Positions 7,993 through 17,008 of a DNA stretch of 64,000 nucleotides are shown piece after piece. The notes beneath the pieces were generated by a model. That model was given only the letters and a program-made list of their open reading frames with translations. It was not told the DNA's origin and made no database searches. The translations under genes were made by a program, and so were the position numbers. The stretch is from JBALVT01 sp036960305 (GTDB lineage Bacteria; Pseudomonadota; Gammaproteobacteria; Pseudomonadales; Halieaceae), in NCBI GenBank assembly GCA_036960305.1, contig JBALWA010000003.1, positions 1 through 64,000 on the forward strand, in the 5' to 3' direction. Every line of letters begins with the position of its first letter. The stretch's first letter is position 1.

Positions 7993-8871
7993 TCAAGAGA
8001 TCGCCAGGTTCCGTCGTAGCTGAACCATCAATGCATTTACATCATCCTGATTTAGACCGATATTGGACTGCATCAATACAGCCTGAGGCGCGTTGCCATG
8101 GTCAAAAGGAGTCAGAAATCTCTCGGTCTCGTCTTCAAACCAAAGACAGTGGCACAGGTCATCCGAAGCTTGAAAATGTCCGGACTGCTCAATACCTAAA
8201 ACATGCTCCACAAACACACCGTAAAGCGTATATTCCGATACCGTCGTCCTTCTACCAACAGCCTCGTACCAGGGCCGCTCTCGGCAATCTTCTATATAGC
8301 GTTTGAGCTGAACGAGGTTACTGCGCCTCCATGTAGCCAGTGGCCCAATATAGTCACTGCCAAAATACTGGGGACTGAAACCCAGCAGTTCGGCTGTCGC
8401 ATGATGCCATTTCAGGTGCACGCCATCACTCTTATGCATCGGTTTCCGAAGTAGGCGCAGCGCACCTTCACGAACAAAGCGATCATGTTGTAGTGGGCTT
8501 ATAAACTCTATATCGGAATCGACAAAAATAATGTTCTCACAATCGGTAAAAGTATCTGCACACAACTTCGTCACTTGTTGCATCATCCAACCCCGAATCG
8601 GCCACATACCGTTATCCAGCCACCACTTCTTGAACAGTGGCAAGTGAATAAACCTGGCTGGTAATACATCCTCTGTACTAATAATGCTTCGGCTTGTTGA
8701 TTCGAGTTGCGCGAACATTTTCCTGTCGCGATCAGGCACGACTACAAATTGTTTTACCTCAGAACTGATAAATTCATCCATGCTCGCACATAGCCGAGCA
8801 CAACGTTCAAAGTCCGGGCGGTAAGAACAGATGAGCAAAGCGAGTTTTTCATTTATATTCTCTGAGTTCAT
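7993..8871 (-). CDS. DUF6492-like glycosyltransferase-fold protein
   Basis: A 292-residue protein that starts with KLALLICSYRPDFERCARL and later has ENIIFVDSDIEFISP, a DxD-type motif expected in a GT-A fold, and AEYTLYG-like SEYTLYGVFVEHVLG. I recognise the overall layout as the DUF6492 group, which occurs in polysaccharide loci and is thought to act as a glycosyltransferase; donor and acceptor are unknown. It lies in the Wzz-led operon, 106 bases before the GT2 start, and is expected to add or modify a sugar of the repeat unit. Confidence 0.65.
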   Translation of the reverse strand: MNSENINEKLALLICSYRPDFERCARLCASMDEFISSEVKQFVVVPDRDRKMFAQLESTSRSIISTEDVLPARFIHLPLFKKWWLDNGMWPIRGWMMQQVTKLCADTFTDCENIIFVDSDIEFISPLQHDRFVREGALRLLRKPMHKSDGVHLKWHHATAELLGFSPQYFGSDYIGPLATWRRSNLVQLKRYIEDCRERPWYEAVGRRTTVSEYTLYGVFVEHVLGIEQSGHFQASDDLCHCLWFEDETERFLTPFDHGNAPQAVLMQSNIGLNQDDVNALMVQLRRNLAIS

Positions 8872-8956
8872 GAAAACTCTCCTACAGAATTATGGTGATA
8901 CGTGTACACGATGCTGAAAACTACTTTCAATTCAGCTGGTGGAACTGTGCGAAAAA

Positions 8957-9910
8957 TCATAATTTTTGCAACTTGGCTCTGGCCGCCAGTTCCTGGTGTT
9001 GCGCGCGATATTGGACAATTTTTTGTACCATGCCAGCAAGAAGCACCCTGGCCAGGACACCAAAAACAGTTAGCAGACTGCCTGCTATGGTTCCTATTAC
9101 GATTTTCTTCTTTCTTGACATGGTGACGCTGCGATAGGGTATGGCCGCAGGATCGATAACCTCCAGTGCATACTCTTTCCGCGCGTTGGCCAGCATCGCG
9201 ATAGCCGTCTGTGCTTCGATGAGGCGATAGATCGACTTTTGCATTTCCAGTATGTCGGAGCGACGCAGTTCCGTTTGCAGGTATTCCTGCTTACGGCTCG
9301 TGTCGTTTATCGTTCGCTCACGTATAAATTCGTTGAAACTCTGTACATACTGATTCGCCCAATCCCTCGCGACACTTGGCTCCGGCCACTGCATGCCGAT
9401 GTTAATGATGTCTGTTTCCTCATTGAGAATAATGCTGCGAACCTCATCGCGAAACCGCGTGAAAATCTCTCCACGGTCTGGCGTAAAGCCGTCCTCCCAG
9501 CGTTGCTCATCCTGATTCCACTGCTCCGGATAGAAGTACTGGTAGACATTTTTCTCATCAAGAAATCGCATGGTGAAGTCCCGAGAACCCAGTCGCGCGC
9601 GCATTACGTCGTTGTAGTTGTCATGCGTGGTCCCCATTACAAAGCCGTGCTCGACCAGAGTCAGAACTTCCGAGGCCCGACGGTCATCCGGGGATACTCC
9701 ACCGGGATCCTCGATATCCACCACGCTGACCGTGACCACGGACTGGAACATATAGGGTTTGGAATACGCAGCAAAGCCCGCCAGTAGGGCGGATACCAGC
9801 GCAGCAATGACCAGTATCCAGCGGGCATCGATCAACGCGTTGATGTAGGGCATGAGATCCAACTCCATCACAGCGGTAGGTTCACTGGCCGTGGTTTCTA
9901 TGCTCTTCAT
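8957..9910 (-). CDS. Wzz-type polysaccharide chain-length determinant
   Basis: A 317-residue protein with the Wzz/GNVR topology: an N-terminal membrane helix at about 32-49 (WILVIAALVSALLAGFAAYS), a large periplasmic region (about 50-260) with predicted coiled coil, and a second helix at about 280-303. There is no C-terminal tyrosine kinase domain, so it is a stand-alone co-polymerase that would set chain length with the Wzy-like protein. Start: ATG at 9910 with ggag 10 bases upstream. It is first in its operon, about 125 bases downstream of a sigma-54-like promoter (10036-10050). Confidence 0.82.
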   Translation of the reverse strand: MKSIETTASEPTAVMELDLMPYINALIDARWILVIAALVSALLAGFAAYSKPYMFQSVVTVSVVDIEDPGGVSPDDRRASEVLTLVEHGFVMGTTHDNYNDVMRARLGSRDFTMRFLDEKNVYQYFYPEQWNQDEQRWEDGFTPDRGEIFTRFRDEVRSIILNEETDIINIGMQWPEPSVARDWANQYVQSFNEFIRERTINDTSRKQEYLQTELRRSDILEMQKSIYRLIEAQTAIAMLANARKEYALEVIDPAAIPYRSVTMSRKKKIVIGTIAGSLLTVFGVLARVLLAGMVQKIVQYRAQHQELAARAKLQKL

Positions 9911-10035
9911 TTACGGTCTCCGGGGTTTGCATGGCGATCCTGGCCGGGATAACGTCAGTGGTGCGGCCAAAGTCATTATTGGCCTAACTGGCGGGTCTCC
10001 CTGAGCGCAGTAATCCAGGTTGTCTCTTATACATA

Positions 10036-10050
10036 GCAACCGTCATGCCA
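10036..10050 (-). promoter_or_regulatory. sigma-54 promoter for the Wzz operon
   Basis: On the minus strand the sequence reads TGGCAT-GACGG-TTGC, matching the -24/-12 consensus TGGCAC-N5-TTGC except for one base of the -24 box. It lies about 125 bases upstream of the Wzz-like start and about 110 bases from the dyad at 10158-10172. Confidence 0.6.
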
Positions 10051-10157
10051 AACCCAAAATTAGCTATTTATCCACATTATTCAGTAGCTTAGATATCTAT
10101 GCGCGAATTGACCGACAGCCAAGTCGCAAATGGAGTCGCAATATGGGAATACTGGAG

Positions 10158-10172
10158 ATCGCAGTTTGCGAG
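10158..10172. promoter_or_regulatory. putative enhancer (UAS) dyad of the EPS regulon
   Basis: ATCGCA-GTT-TGCGAG, a 15-bp near-palindrome with the core TCGCA-N3-TGCGA. It matches similar dyads at 13983, 14013, 18658, 23609, 23633 and 27481, always upstream of sigma-54-like promoters. Two partial copies of gtcgcaa lie at about 10123-10142. Confidence 0.55.
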
Positions 10173-10182
10173 TGCTTCGTCT

Positions 10183-11244
10183 TCATACAGACTCAAAGGA
10201 TAGCCGGCGGACAGTAGGTACTTTTCTCGGTACGGAGAATTTCCTTCTAATTATTCGATTCGCTGGCTTTTCAAAGTAAGTATAGGAAAGCCACGCCAGG
10301 GCGGTGACCACTACAAGAGAAGTTAGAAATTGCACGGACAACGGTAAATTCAAACTGTGGACGATTTTTAGGATAGGGTAATGAATAAGGTAAAACCCAA
10401 AGGATATTTCACCCAGAAAAACCAAGGGCCTTGTATTCAGGAATTGGAACGCCTTTACGTTCAACAGGGCGCAGAAGAAAATACTGTAGACAACCAGCCA
10501 ATTAACGGGATCTGCCCATGTCCTTACAAAGAAGTTATCCGCTAGTACCCAACCTGCGTCAGCTCGGATAGCGGGAAGATTCAGAAACAGGGCAATCAGA
10601 CTCGGTATTGCACAGTATGCCGCGATAGACTTGCAGAGTGGATTCCGGGATATACGTGGATAGCAAATAGCGGTCGCTATGCCAACAAAAAATGGCACAG
10701 AGTAGCTCGAAAAAATGGCCGGAACATAACCCAATCTCAGGAAGAGGATGATACTGGGCACACTAGTCAGTGCTATGAAAACACCAAGTAGGGGTAAACC
10801 TGTGTTGCGTGCATGCAAGAACCAGAAAATAATAAAGACGAGGTAAAACTGCAGCTCCACCGGTATAGTCCAAAACTCGAATGGAGCATCTATGAAAAAC
10901 AGTGCTCGAAAAGTAATATCCGGCTCTGTAATAGAGTAATGGAAGGCTGGGTATAGCGTCGTTGAAATGAGTATTGAAAGAAGAATAAGGCCGATATAGA
11001 GGGGGAATATTCTACCTACTCTTGATACCAGATATAGCCTTATATTCTCGGCGGTAATTTCCTTATTCAGATAGAGATTCCCCATCAAAAAGCCGCTTAG
11101 TATAAAAAACAGCATTACACCAATCTGGCCGAAACCGTTACCTAGTGCGCCTGGCAGCATCTGCCAATTCGAACAGTGAGAAACAAAAACAATAAATGCT
11201 GCCGCCCCTCTCAGACCCGTCAGGGCATTGATATATCCCATCAC
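10183..11244 (-). CDS. acyltransferase family 3 membrane protein (OafA/YrhL-like)
   Basis: A 353-residue polytopic membrane protein with about ten hydrophobic segments. NALTGLRGAAAFIVFVSHC at the N-terminus holds the R and the catalytic-type His of the acyltransferase-3 family, and VMLFFILSGFLMG is the family's second signature. Members transfer acetyl, succinyl or similar groups onto exported polysaccharides or lipid A from the membrane. Here it would decorate the exopolysaccharide. It is the last gene of the operon formed with the two secreted proteins and the 79-residue protein, 77 bases after the latter. Confidence 0.85.
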   Translation of the reverse strand: MMGYINALTGLRGAAAFIVFVSHCSNWQMLPGALGNGFGQIGVMLFFILSGFLMGNLYLNKEITAENIRLYLVSRVGRIFPLYIGLILLSILISTTLYPAFHYSITEPDITFRALFFIDAPFEFWTIPVELQFYLVFIIFWFLHARNTGLPLLGVFIALTSVPSIILFLRLGYVPAIFSSYSVPFFVGIATAICYPRISRNPLCKSIAAYCAIPSLIALFLNLPAIRADAGWVLADNFFVRTWADPVNWLVVYSIFFCALLNVKAFQFLNTRPLVFLGEISFGFYLIHYPILKIVHSLNLPLSVQFLTSLVVVTALAWLSYTYFEKPANRIIRRKFSVPRKVPTVRRLSFESV

Positions 11245-11320
11245 ATGTATTCCTGATAAGAAGAAGGCCTTTCGAAAATTGGTGTTTTAGCAGCATTCAT
11301 TCAACACTTCCGCCGCCCAT

Positions 11321-11560
11321 TTATGTCATCGAGAGCTTGCATAAGTAATCAAAATCAACATAGCTTATGGTCAGTGCAGAACAGATTCTGTCACGAGAAA
11401 CGCCGAGTCTGCACAGCGATTTAAATAATCCGAAGTCCAGGTAGGCAAGCGTCATGGGGTCGATTTTGTAGCCCCGCGATTCAGTGTCTTCACAGCTAAT
11501 GAGCTGCAAACCGGCGGTTGGCGCATGACGGGCTGTTTGCGTAGTCATTGAATTTTGCAT
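11321..11560 (-). CDS. 79-residue protein of unknown function
   Basis: Short, with no signal peptide or membrane segment. From the ATG at 11560 (preceded by gggaaagagaaa) it reads TQTARHAPTAGLQLISCED and, in its second half, RGYKIDPMTLAYLDFGLFKSL followed by SRDRICSALTISYVDFDYLC. The C-terminal half resembles a small helical domain, perhaps helix-turn-helix-like (GVSRDRICSALTISYVDFDYL), but I cannot assign a family. An earlier in-frame ATG at 11620 would overlap the LruC gene. It lies inside the second EPS operon between the LruC protein and the acyltransferase, with good spacing, so it is probably real. Confidence 0.55.
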   Translation of the reverse strand: MQNSMTTQTARHAPTAGLQLISCEDTESRGYKIDPMTLAYLDFGLFKSLCRLGVSRDRICSALTISYVDFDYLCKLSMT

Positions 11561-11603
11561 TTTCTCTTTCCCTTTTTGCTGGCTATATAATATTTTTTGC
11601 GGA

Positions 11604-13127
11604 TTACCACGCCCAGACATCAGCGGTGGGGATATCTACGATATATTCAGACATGTATGATTCGTACCAGTTGGCATTAGTAACCCCCTTGGATTGCACG
11701 AATGTATCGAAATTTTGATAAGGAATTCCCACGTTGTAAGCCGCAATCGCCGGCTTCCAGGTGGCCGTTAAAAGCATCCCGAATGGATAGCCGTTCTCGT
11801 CCTGATAGCTGGGGTCAACTTCGAGCAGACGTATCAGTCGATTTGTATCCAGCACATGGACAAAAGGGTCGAAGGGGGCAGACATAATAGAAGCCATCGG
11901 CGTTGGCGATGCCAGGTCCAGTCTAAATTCGCTTTTAGGTCCCTCGAAATATCGTAAGTTCCAGTTACCTGGAATTGAAGCGGTGTTGACGAACAGCGAA
12001 CCCGCAGGGTCTCGATAAATATTGAGAGTATCTTCAAAGACGACCAGATCCAGATTGCCACTTACATCGGCTTGGGGAGTAGAGCTGCAGTCCTGACTGA
12101 GGGTGGTGGTAAAACCCCTACCAATGTAATCCAGTGGGAAATATGTAGTGCAGCTGATGGTGCCGCTTGTGTTTACCGGCAGGTCAATTCCCAGATGCCA
12201 GTCGTGACTGTAAGCGGAACCGCGGGTGATCAGGTAGGCAAAACCCTGTATTGCGACGACATCGCCGTCTACGTTCAAACCGTATTTTACCTGGTAGGCA
12301 ACCGTCAGGTCGTTGAAATCATAGTCGCCCTTTGCCGGATAAAGATCTTCATACCCAACCAGGTAAAAGGTGTTCGCTGTGGGAAAATGGTTCCAGGTGT
12401 CGACGGCCATAAGATCGATCTCGACGGGGGGATTTGTCAGGACTAACATCGGGGCTTCTTCATAGCCTGCGCCATAATTGTCAATGAAGCTTGCATCGAC
12501 TGCATTTAGTATGGCCAGATCTTCGAAACCAGCACTGAAATCATAAAAAGCTTCAGGGTCGCCTAATGACTCGTTGGTCTGCAACAGGCCAATCTGCAGG
12601 GTGGCTCTGCTGGCATTATTGCCGCCTTCACTGAAGAGCGTCTCGGTTACCGCTATCTTCAGTGTACTGTCAAAAGAGTCTTGCACTGCGTTGTTAGAGG
12701 TAATCCGACTGGAGCCTGACTCGCCCAGCAGCGTATAGTACGTGCTGCGGGTCGTACCCGGCGCCTCAGCGACCAGAGTATAGGTCTCGGTGAACCAACC
12801 GCTTGTTGCGTCATAAACCTGTTGCGATCCGTCTTCGAAACCGATGGTCAGGACAACGTACTTTACTGTAACGGCCTGGGTGCTAGATTTTTCAGTACCG
12901 CTAGCGGCTTCGTTGATATCAACCCCGAATACCAGTTGTCCGTCATTGTCTGAACGTAACTGTTCCAACTGGCTAGCGCTTAGGTCTTTGAATAGATCGA
13001 TATTACCTGTCCCCTGGCTTTTAATCACATCGGTCAGGCGTATCGACCCAAACTCTTGAGCAACAGGTAAACTACAATAGAAAAGCGTCATGCTGGTCAT
13101 ACCGAGTATACTTAGTATTTTTCTCAT
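11604..13127 (-). CDS. secreted LruC-domain protein
   Basis: A 507-residue exported protein. From the ATG at 13127 it has a clean signal peptide (MRKILSILGMTSMTLFYCSL, cut near PVAQ). The C-terminal half has the LruC/DUF4842-type signature: EDLYPAKGDYDFNDLTVAYQ followed by GFAYLITRGSAYSHDWHLGI. LruC-type proteins are surface or secreted proteins of unknown function in Leptospira, Bacteroidetes and gammaproteobacteria. A longer form starting at ATG 13190 would be translationally coupled to the upstream gene (ATGA overlap) but would place 21 polar residues before the signal. It lies in an EPS operon and may be a matrix protein. Confidence 0.7.
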   Translation of the reverse strand: MRKILSILGMTSMTLFYCSLPVAQEFGSIRLTDVIKSQGTGNIDLFKDLSASQLEQLRSDNDGQLVFGVDINEAASGTEKSSTQAVTVKYVVLTIGFEDGSQQVYDATSGWFTETYTLVAEAPGTTRSTYYTLLGESGSSRITSNNAVQDSFDSTLKIAVTETLFSEGGNNASRATLQIGLLQTNESLGDPEAFYDFSAGFEDLAILNAVDASFIDNYGAGYEEAPMLVLTNPPVEIDLMAVDTWNHFPTANTFYLVGYEDLYPAKGDYDFNDLTVAYQVKYGLNVDGDVVAIQGFAYLITRGSAYSHDWHLGIDLPVNTSGTISCTTYFPLDYIGRGFTTTLSQDCSSTPQADVSGNLDLVVFEDTLNIYRDPAGSLFVNTASIPGNWNLRYFEGPKSEFRLDLASPTPMASIMSAPFDPFVHVLDTNRLIRLLEVDPSYQDENGYPFGMLLTATWKPAIAAYNVGIPYQNFDTFVQSKGVTNANWYESYMSEYIVDIPTADVWAW

Positions 13128-13186
13128 GTGACTTTTCTTCCCTGCATTTTTCGGCTCGCGAACAGTCAATTTATTTCTGCTAATAG

Positions 13187-13873
13187 TCATTGGGCCAATC
13201 CGATTGAACCGTTTATAGCGAGGTTAGAACTGAAAATTTCATATTCGATGGCCGAACACGTAAGAGGAACGCTGGCGCGAATTTTAAGCTTTTCGCCGTC
13301 GACTACCCGACCCAAAAAGATTGTCTCGGGCGGCTCATCAACTTTTTCGGAGCTAATAAACACCTTAAGAGCAACGTAGCTACCAGCCAGGTCAATGGTT
13401 GATAGCTCCGGAAAATCCGCAGCTCTTAGACTGACGATGCGTTGAAAGTTGCTGAAGTTAAACTTACCAACGAAGCCTTCAACTTTGAGTTTTTCATTCT
13501 TTGAATTGAGAGTGGCCCGGTGCTCGCGCGGTTGCCAGGCGTAATTTGCATGCTGCTCAAACTTCCTGTTGGAAACAGTGCTGTCACCATTGACGCTCAC
13601 AATATAGTCTATACCCGTTTTCAAACCGTTGAATGTGTATGCGCCCCTCTTGTCCGTCCAGCGCACTCTTTCACAAGTGGAAGGCGTACTTAGCAGCGAC
13701 AGGCAAACCGATACTTTAGTCAGGGCGACGCCATCCGTATCGACTGTCTGGCCGGAAATAGAGGCGCTGCTGGCGCCTTGCGCGCAAAGTAATAACGCGA
13801 GTGCCGCGCCAAATTTTCCAACTGGCGTCATGTTGACGTCACGCTGCCTGAGGTAATGTAGGACTTTATTCAT
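13187..13873 (-). CDS. secreted protein with carboxypeptidase-regulatory-like domain
   Basis: A 228-residue protein with a signal peptide (about residues 15-37, FGAALALLLCAQGASSAS) and an N-terminal beta-sandwich of the CarboxypepD_reg/SdrD B type (about 38-105): SISGQTVDTDGVALTKVSV, then DKRGAYTFNGLKTGIDYIV. Such domains occur in extracellular and surface proteins. The C-terminal half is unassigned. It is the first gene of the operon with the LruC protein, starts 41 bases downstream of a sigma-54 promoter and may be a matrix or cell-surface component of the exopolysaccharide system. A second in-frame ATG at 13831 would give a shorter n-region. Confidence 0.65.
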   Translation of the reverse strand: MNKVLHYLRQRDVNMTPVGKFGAALALLLCAQGASSASISGQTVDTDGVALTKVSVCLSLLSTPSTCERVRWTDKRGAYTFNGLKTGIDYIVSVNGDSTVSNRKFEQHANYAWQPREHRATLNSKNEKLKVEGFVGKFNFSNFQRIVSLRAADFPELSTIDLAGSYVALKVFISSEKVDEPPETIFLGRVVDGEKLKIRASVPLTCSAIEYEIFSSNLAINGSIGLAQ

Positions 13874-13913
13874 TTTTAAATATCCGGCTTTTTAATTCTC
13901 TGAAGTAGGTAGA

Positions 13914-13928
13914 GCAAGATGCGTGCCA
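13914..13928 (-). promoter_or_regulatory. sigma-54 promoter for the LruC operon
   Basis: Minus strand reads TGGCAC-GCATC-TTGC, a full match to the -24/-12 consensus. It is 41 bases upstream of the start at 13873, and two dyads (13983 and 14013) lie 55-100 bases further upstream, the usual enhancer distance. Confidence 0.78.
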
Positions 13929-13982
13929 CCCACTTTTGGCCGGTACTTACGGGTATTCAGGTCGAAATCTATACTTATCTCA

Positions 13983-14027
13983 GTTGCAATTTGCGAAGTG
14001 TCGCGATTTCGAGTTGCAGTCTGCGAG
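13983..14027. promoter_or_regulatory. two putative enhancer dyads of the EPS regulon
   Basis: GTTGCA-ATT-TGCGAA at 13983-13997 and GTTGCA-GTC-TGCGAG at 14013-14027, centres 30 bases apart, about three helical turns. They share the nTYGCA-N3-TGCGAr pattern with dyads before other promoters of the locus. Confidence 0.6.
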
Positions 14028-14060
14028 TATTCGCAACTACCGGGAAAGCGTAAACAGCAA

Positions 14061-14321
14061 TTACTGGCCAGGATCGCGGGAGGTAAGCAATTTTCTCATC
14101 TGAAAGACTAACTGGAGTAGGATGCCGATAATCACCAACTGCGCAAGCAGGGCGTCATATCCTTCGAGCCCCCACTTACCGAGGCTCATTTTTGTTGCGC
14201 CATTTATTGCCTCATCAAAGAGATCTATAAGTCGCCATACAAGCGTTGGTAATAGAATATAGAACAGAACGAATTGTATCTTTCGAAGTCGCCATGCCGG
14301 GGGTTTTGGATTCTCGCGCAT
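14061..14321 (-). CDS. small membrane protein of unknown function
   Basis: An 86-residue product with two strongly hydrophobic segments (about 15-31, IQFVLFYILLPTLVWRL, and about 58-74, LLAQLVIIGILLQLVFQM) and basic ends, typical of a small inner-membrane protein. I recognise no family. It lies 55 bases downstream of the hybrid kinase stop on the same strand and could be the last gene of the signalling operon. Confidence 0.45.
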   Translation of the reverse strand: MRENPKPPAWRLRKIQFVLFYILLPTLVWRLIDLFDEAINGATKMSLGKWGLEGYDALLAQLVIIGILLQLVFQMRKLLTSRDPGQ

Positions 14322-14376
14322 TACGACATACCGCCTCTTCTCGGGGTCGGTCGTGCGGTAGAGCTAGCGCTATTGT

Positions 14377-16407
14377 TCATTGCGTAGATAATTGCTGGTT
14401 GAGCGCTTTTAAGCTGTCGGTTTTCGTCTTCTCGAGTCCTTCGATCCATCCAACGTCGAGTTTGGCGCCAGCGCGCAATTGAACCTCTATCGACGCGAGC
14501 ATGTCCCCAGCGCGCATCAACCCCACACTGCGAAAAATGCTGGACAGGCTGTGAACGTGGCGCTGAATGGCCGCATAGTCATCGCTGCTTTGCGCAGCAG
14601 TGAGGTCTTCCCAGCGCTGCGCTGCTTCCGAGAGCACCTTTGTCAGTACCGTTTGCAGATTATCCGGACCAATTTGTCGCCGTAGCTCTTCCAGCACTGC
14701 TTGATCCAGGGGCTCGGCTGCGGCTAGCGTCTCGCCACTATCGTGGCCCTGACCCTCGACGGCGTCTGGTAGTGCGCTTTGGGCATCGCTGCCTAACCAG
14801 TTGCCAAGCTCCTCGGCCAACGCCTGCTTGACGATAGGCTTTGTAAGGTAGCTATTCATGCCACTTGCCATGCACACTTCCTTTTCCTTTTCATAGGCTA
14901 GCGCTGTCAGTGCCACAATAGGTAGATCCTGCTTGTCCTTGACCTTGCGTATCCTGCGGGTCGCTTCGATCCCATCAAAATCGGGCATATGGATGTCCAT
15001 CAATACCAGGTCATAGTCCTCCTGCAATGCTGCAGCGACTGCCTCAGCACCGTTCGTCGCGGTGCTAACCTCCACGCCCATTGATTCCATTATCATTGTA
15101 CCCAGGAGCAGATTTGTCTGGTTATCGTCAACCAGTAAAATCCTGCCGGAAAGCCTAACATTTGCATCAATCATTGCGGATGGCCCCCTTGCTGATCTCG
15201 CGACCGTGACTACTGATTCAGCGACAGTTGGCCAGTCGAACCAAAAAGTCGACCCCGCCCCGAGCTCGGATATTAGGCCGACTTCCCCACCGACGTGTTC
15301 GACATTACGGCGAACAATATCGAGGCCCAGGCCAGTCCCGGTATCGGGATGCCCTCCCCCCCCGGGGTGCATACTCCAGAAAGGCTCGAATATCAGCTGT
15401 CTTATATCACTGGCAATACCAATACCCGTATCAATAATGCTGAACTTCAGCATGCAACCAGGGGCTTCGCTGTCCACCTTTACGGCGCGGATGGTCACCG
15501 AGCCCATATCTGTAAATTTGATCGCATTCATCATCAGGTTAAGTAGTGTCTGACGGAGACGCGGGGCGTTGCATTTGCAATGCAGCGGAATATTTGGATC
15601 TATCTCCAGTGTGAGGTCCAGCGACTTTTCTCGCGCTTTAGCGCCAAGGATGTCCATGGTTGAGCGGATCAGCTCGGGAAGATCGAATACGGTTTTTTCA
15701 TCCTCCCCGACTAATTCCAGCTTGGACAAATCCAGAACATAGTTGATTACATCCATCAGGTTGCGAGAGGAGCTCTGCGCTAGCCCAACAAGCTGGCGCT
15801 GCTTGTCCTCGAGAGGATTCGTTTCCAGTAGTGACAGCGCACTAACTACACCGTTTAGCGGTGTGCGCATTTCATGGCTCATCTGGGCAAAAAAACGGTG
15901 CTGCGCGCTATGCGCCTCTTCCAATCTTCCCTTGGCTTCAGTCAGTTCAGTATTCAGGTTTTCCAGATCTGCAACCATCTGCTTTTCTGTTGTCATGAAA
16001 AATAGCTGATCTAGCTGCACATCCTGCGCCGCGAAATCACTCAAGCTCAGACGAATGTCAGGGCAATTGCTGGACATCCAGAAAAGCCAGGGTGCGCCGC
16101 ACAGGCACATTACTTTCTGATTGAGATAGGTGGTTGATACCAACTGACCGCGAATTGCAAAACGGCCATTATTAGCGGTCATGAGACACAGGGAATCAAA
16201 TGACGCGAGTGCATCAGAGAACACTTCTAGCCCCCGCGGGCGAAGCACTTGAAAAACTTCACCCAGCAGCGGATTGCCTTTAACTTCAGGCAAATATTTT
16301 TGCACCGTATCACTGGCGTAAACGATGCGCATAGACTCATCAAAATATATGACAACCGAAAACAAGCGTTGTAGCTCTCTCCAGGGTATGTCTGCCCGCC
16401 CAATCAT
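14377..16407 (-). CDS. hybrid histidine kinase with HNOBA-like sensor, REC and Hpt domains
   Basis: 676 residues, soluble (no membrane helix). Residues about 10-165 resemble the HNOBA domain that accompanies H-NOX in soluble guanylate cyclases: FSVVIYFDESMRIVYASD, then the VFQVLRPRG region, FAIRGQLV and LSLSDFAAQDV, ending in a coiled coil. Then HisKA with phospho-acceptor His178 (QMSHEMRTPLNG), HATPase (NAIKFTD, DTGIGI, TGTGLGLDIV), a receiver with Asp471 (LVLMDIHMPDFDG) and an Hpt with His619 (VHSLSSIFRSVGL). This is a complete phosphorelay kinase. Its start overlaps the H-NOX stop (ATGA), so the two are translationally coupled. The heme protein would control the kinase, which would pass phosphate to the response regulator at 17009. 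Confidence 0.9.
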   Translation of the reverse strand: MIGRADIPWRELQRLFSVVIYFDESMRIVYASDTVQKYLPEVKGNPLLGEVFQVLRPRGLEVFSDALASFDSLCLMTANNGRFAIRGQLVSTTYLNQKVMCLCGAPWLFWMSSNCPDIRLSLSDFAAQDVQLDQLFFMTTEKQMVADLENLNTELTEAKGRLEEAHSAQHRFFAQMSHEMRTPLNGVVSALSLLETNPLEDKQRQLVGLAQSSSRNLMDVINYVLDLSKLELVGEDEKTVFDLPELIRSTMDILGAKAREKSLDLTLEIDPNIPLHCKCNAPRLRQTLLNLMMNAIKFTDMGSVTIRAVKVDSEAPGCMLKFSIIDTGIGIASDIRQLIFEPFWSMHPGGGGHPDTGTGLGLDIVRRNVEHVGGEVGLISELGAGSTFWFDWPTVAESVVTVARSARGPSAMIDANVRLSGRILLVDDNQTNLLLGTMIMESMGVEVSTATNGAEAVAAALQEDYDLVLMDIHMPDFDGIEATRRIRKVKDKQDLPIVALTALAYEKEKEVCMASGMNSYLTKPIVKQALAEELGNWLGSDAQSALPDAVEGQGHDSGETLAAAEPLDQAVLEELRRQIGPDNLQTVLTKVLSEAAQRWEDLTAAQSSDDYAAIQRHVHSLSSIFRSVGLMRAGDMLASIEVQLRAGAKLDVGWIEGLEKTKTDSLKALNQQLSTQ

Positions 16408-16955
16408 TTAGGAGTAAGCTCAACTTGGAAGATTGTATGAGTCCCCTGCTCCACCTCTACTTCGCTCTGCTCCAAAATATTCAGTGTGTGCTCAAAGCGT
16501 ATTGCCAAACCCTTTAGAAGCCCAACGACAAAAGACGTCAACCCCTTACGCTTGCTTAAGTAATGAATTTGATGACCATTATCGTTTTCTACGAGGTAAA
16601 ACTCAGGGGGTACATAATTGAGAAACGTACTGGTAATACGATCATGCAGTGCATTCATATTCGCCAGGAACTCGAACATATCATTCCCCGCTGCATCGAG
16701 GAGCGTACCGTAAGACTTGGTTGCGGTTTCCAACACCCAGTACTCGCCAAACATTTCCAGGCAGTCCTCCACCGGTGCGCCCAGCACATCCGAAGCTGCG
16801 CCAGCCAGGGAATAAGTAAGCGCATCGTCATAGCTGCGCATGGTGAGAAAAGAATCTTCCGGCACACCAGAATTTTTCAATACTTCCTGCCATTTTTCTT
16901 CACCAAATTTATCGAGAATCATGCCTTTCAAAGAGTTGTTTATCAGACCGTACAT
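16404..16955 (-). CDS. H-NOX heme nitric-oxide sensor
   Basis: A 183-residue H-NOX protein: MYGLINNSLKGMILDKFGEE at the N-terminus, proximal heme ligand His104 (NALHDRI), the following PPEF segment, and the heme-propionate motif Y-x-S-x-R at Tyr132, Ser134, Arg136 (HYLSKRKG). At the place where oxygen-binding H-NOX proteins carry a distal-pocket Tyr, about five residues after the Arg, a Ser is found, which favours NO over O2 (inference). In other bacteria H-NOX partners are histidine kinases or cyclic-di-GMP enzymes and NO regulates biofilm. Here it lies between the response regulator and its kinase. Ribosome site aggtaggg upstream of the ATG. Confidence 0.92.
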   Translation of the reverse strand: MYGLINNSLKGMILDKFGEEKWQEVLKNSGVPEDSFLTMRSYDDALTYSLAGAASDVLGAPVEDCLEMFGEYWVLETATKSYGTLLDAAGNDMFEFLANMNALHDRITSTFLNYVPPEFYLVENDNGHQIHYLSKRKGLTSFVVGLLKGLAIRFEHTLNILEQSEVEVEQGTHTIFQVELTPK

Positions 16956-17008
16956 GGCTAGTTACCCTACCTATCTATCTATTTATTCATTCAAAAATTC
17001 ATTGATTT

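Noticed and set aside
10020..10217. Plus-strand ORF over the Wzz promoter region
   Set aside because: It covers the sigma-54 site and dyad and has no recognisable protein.
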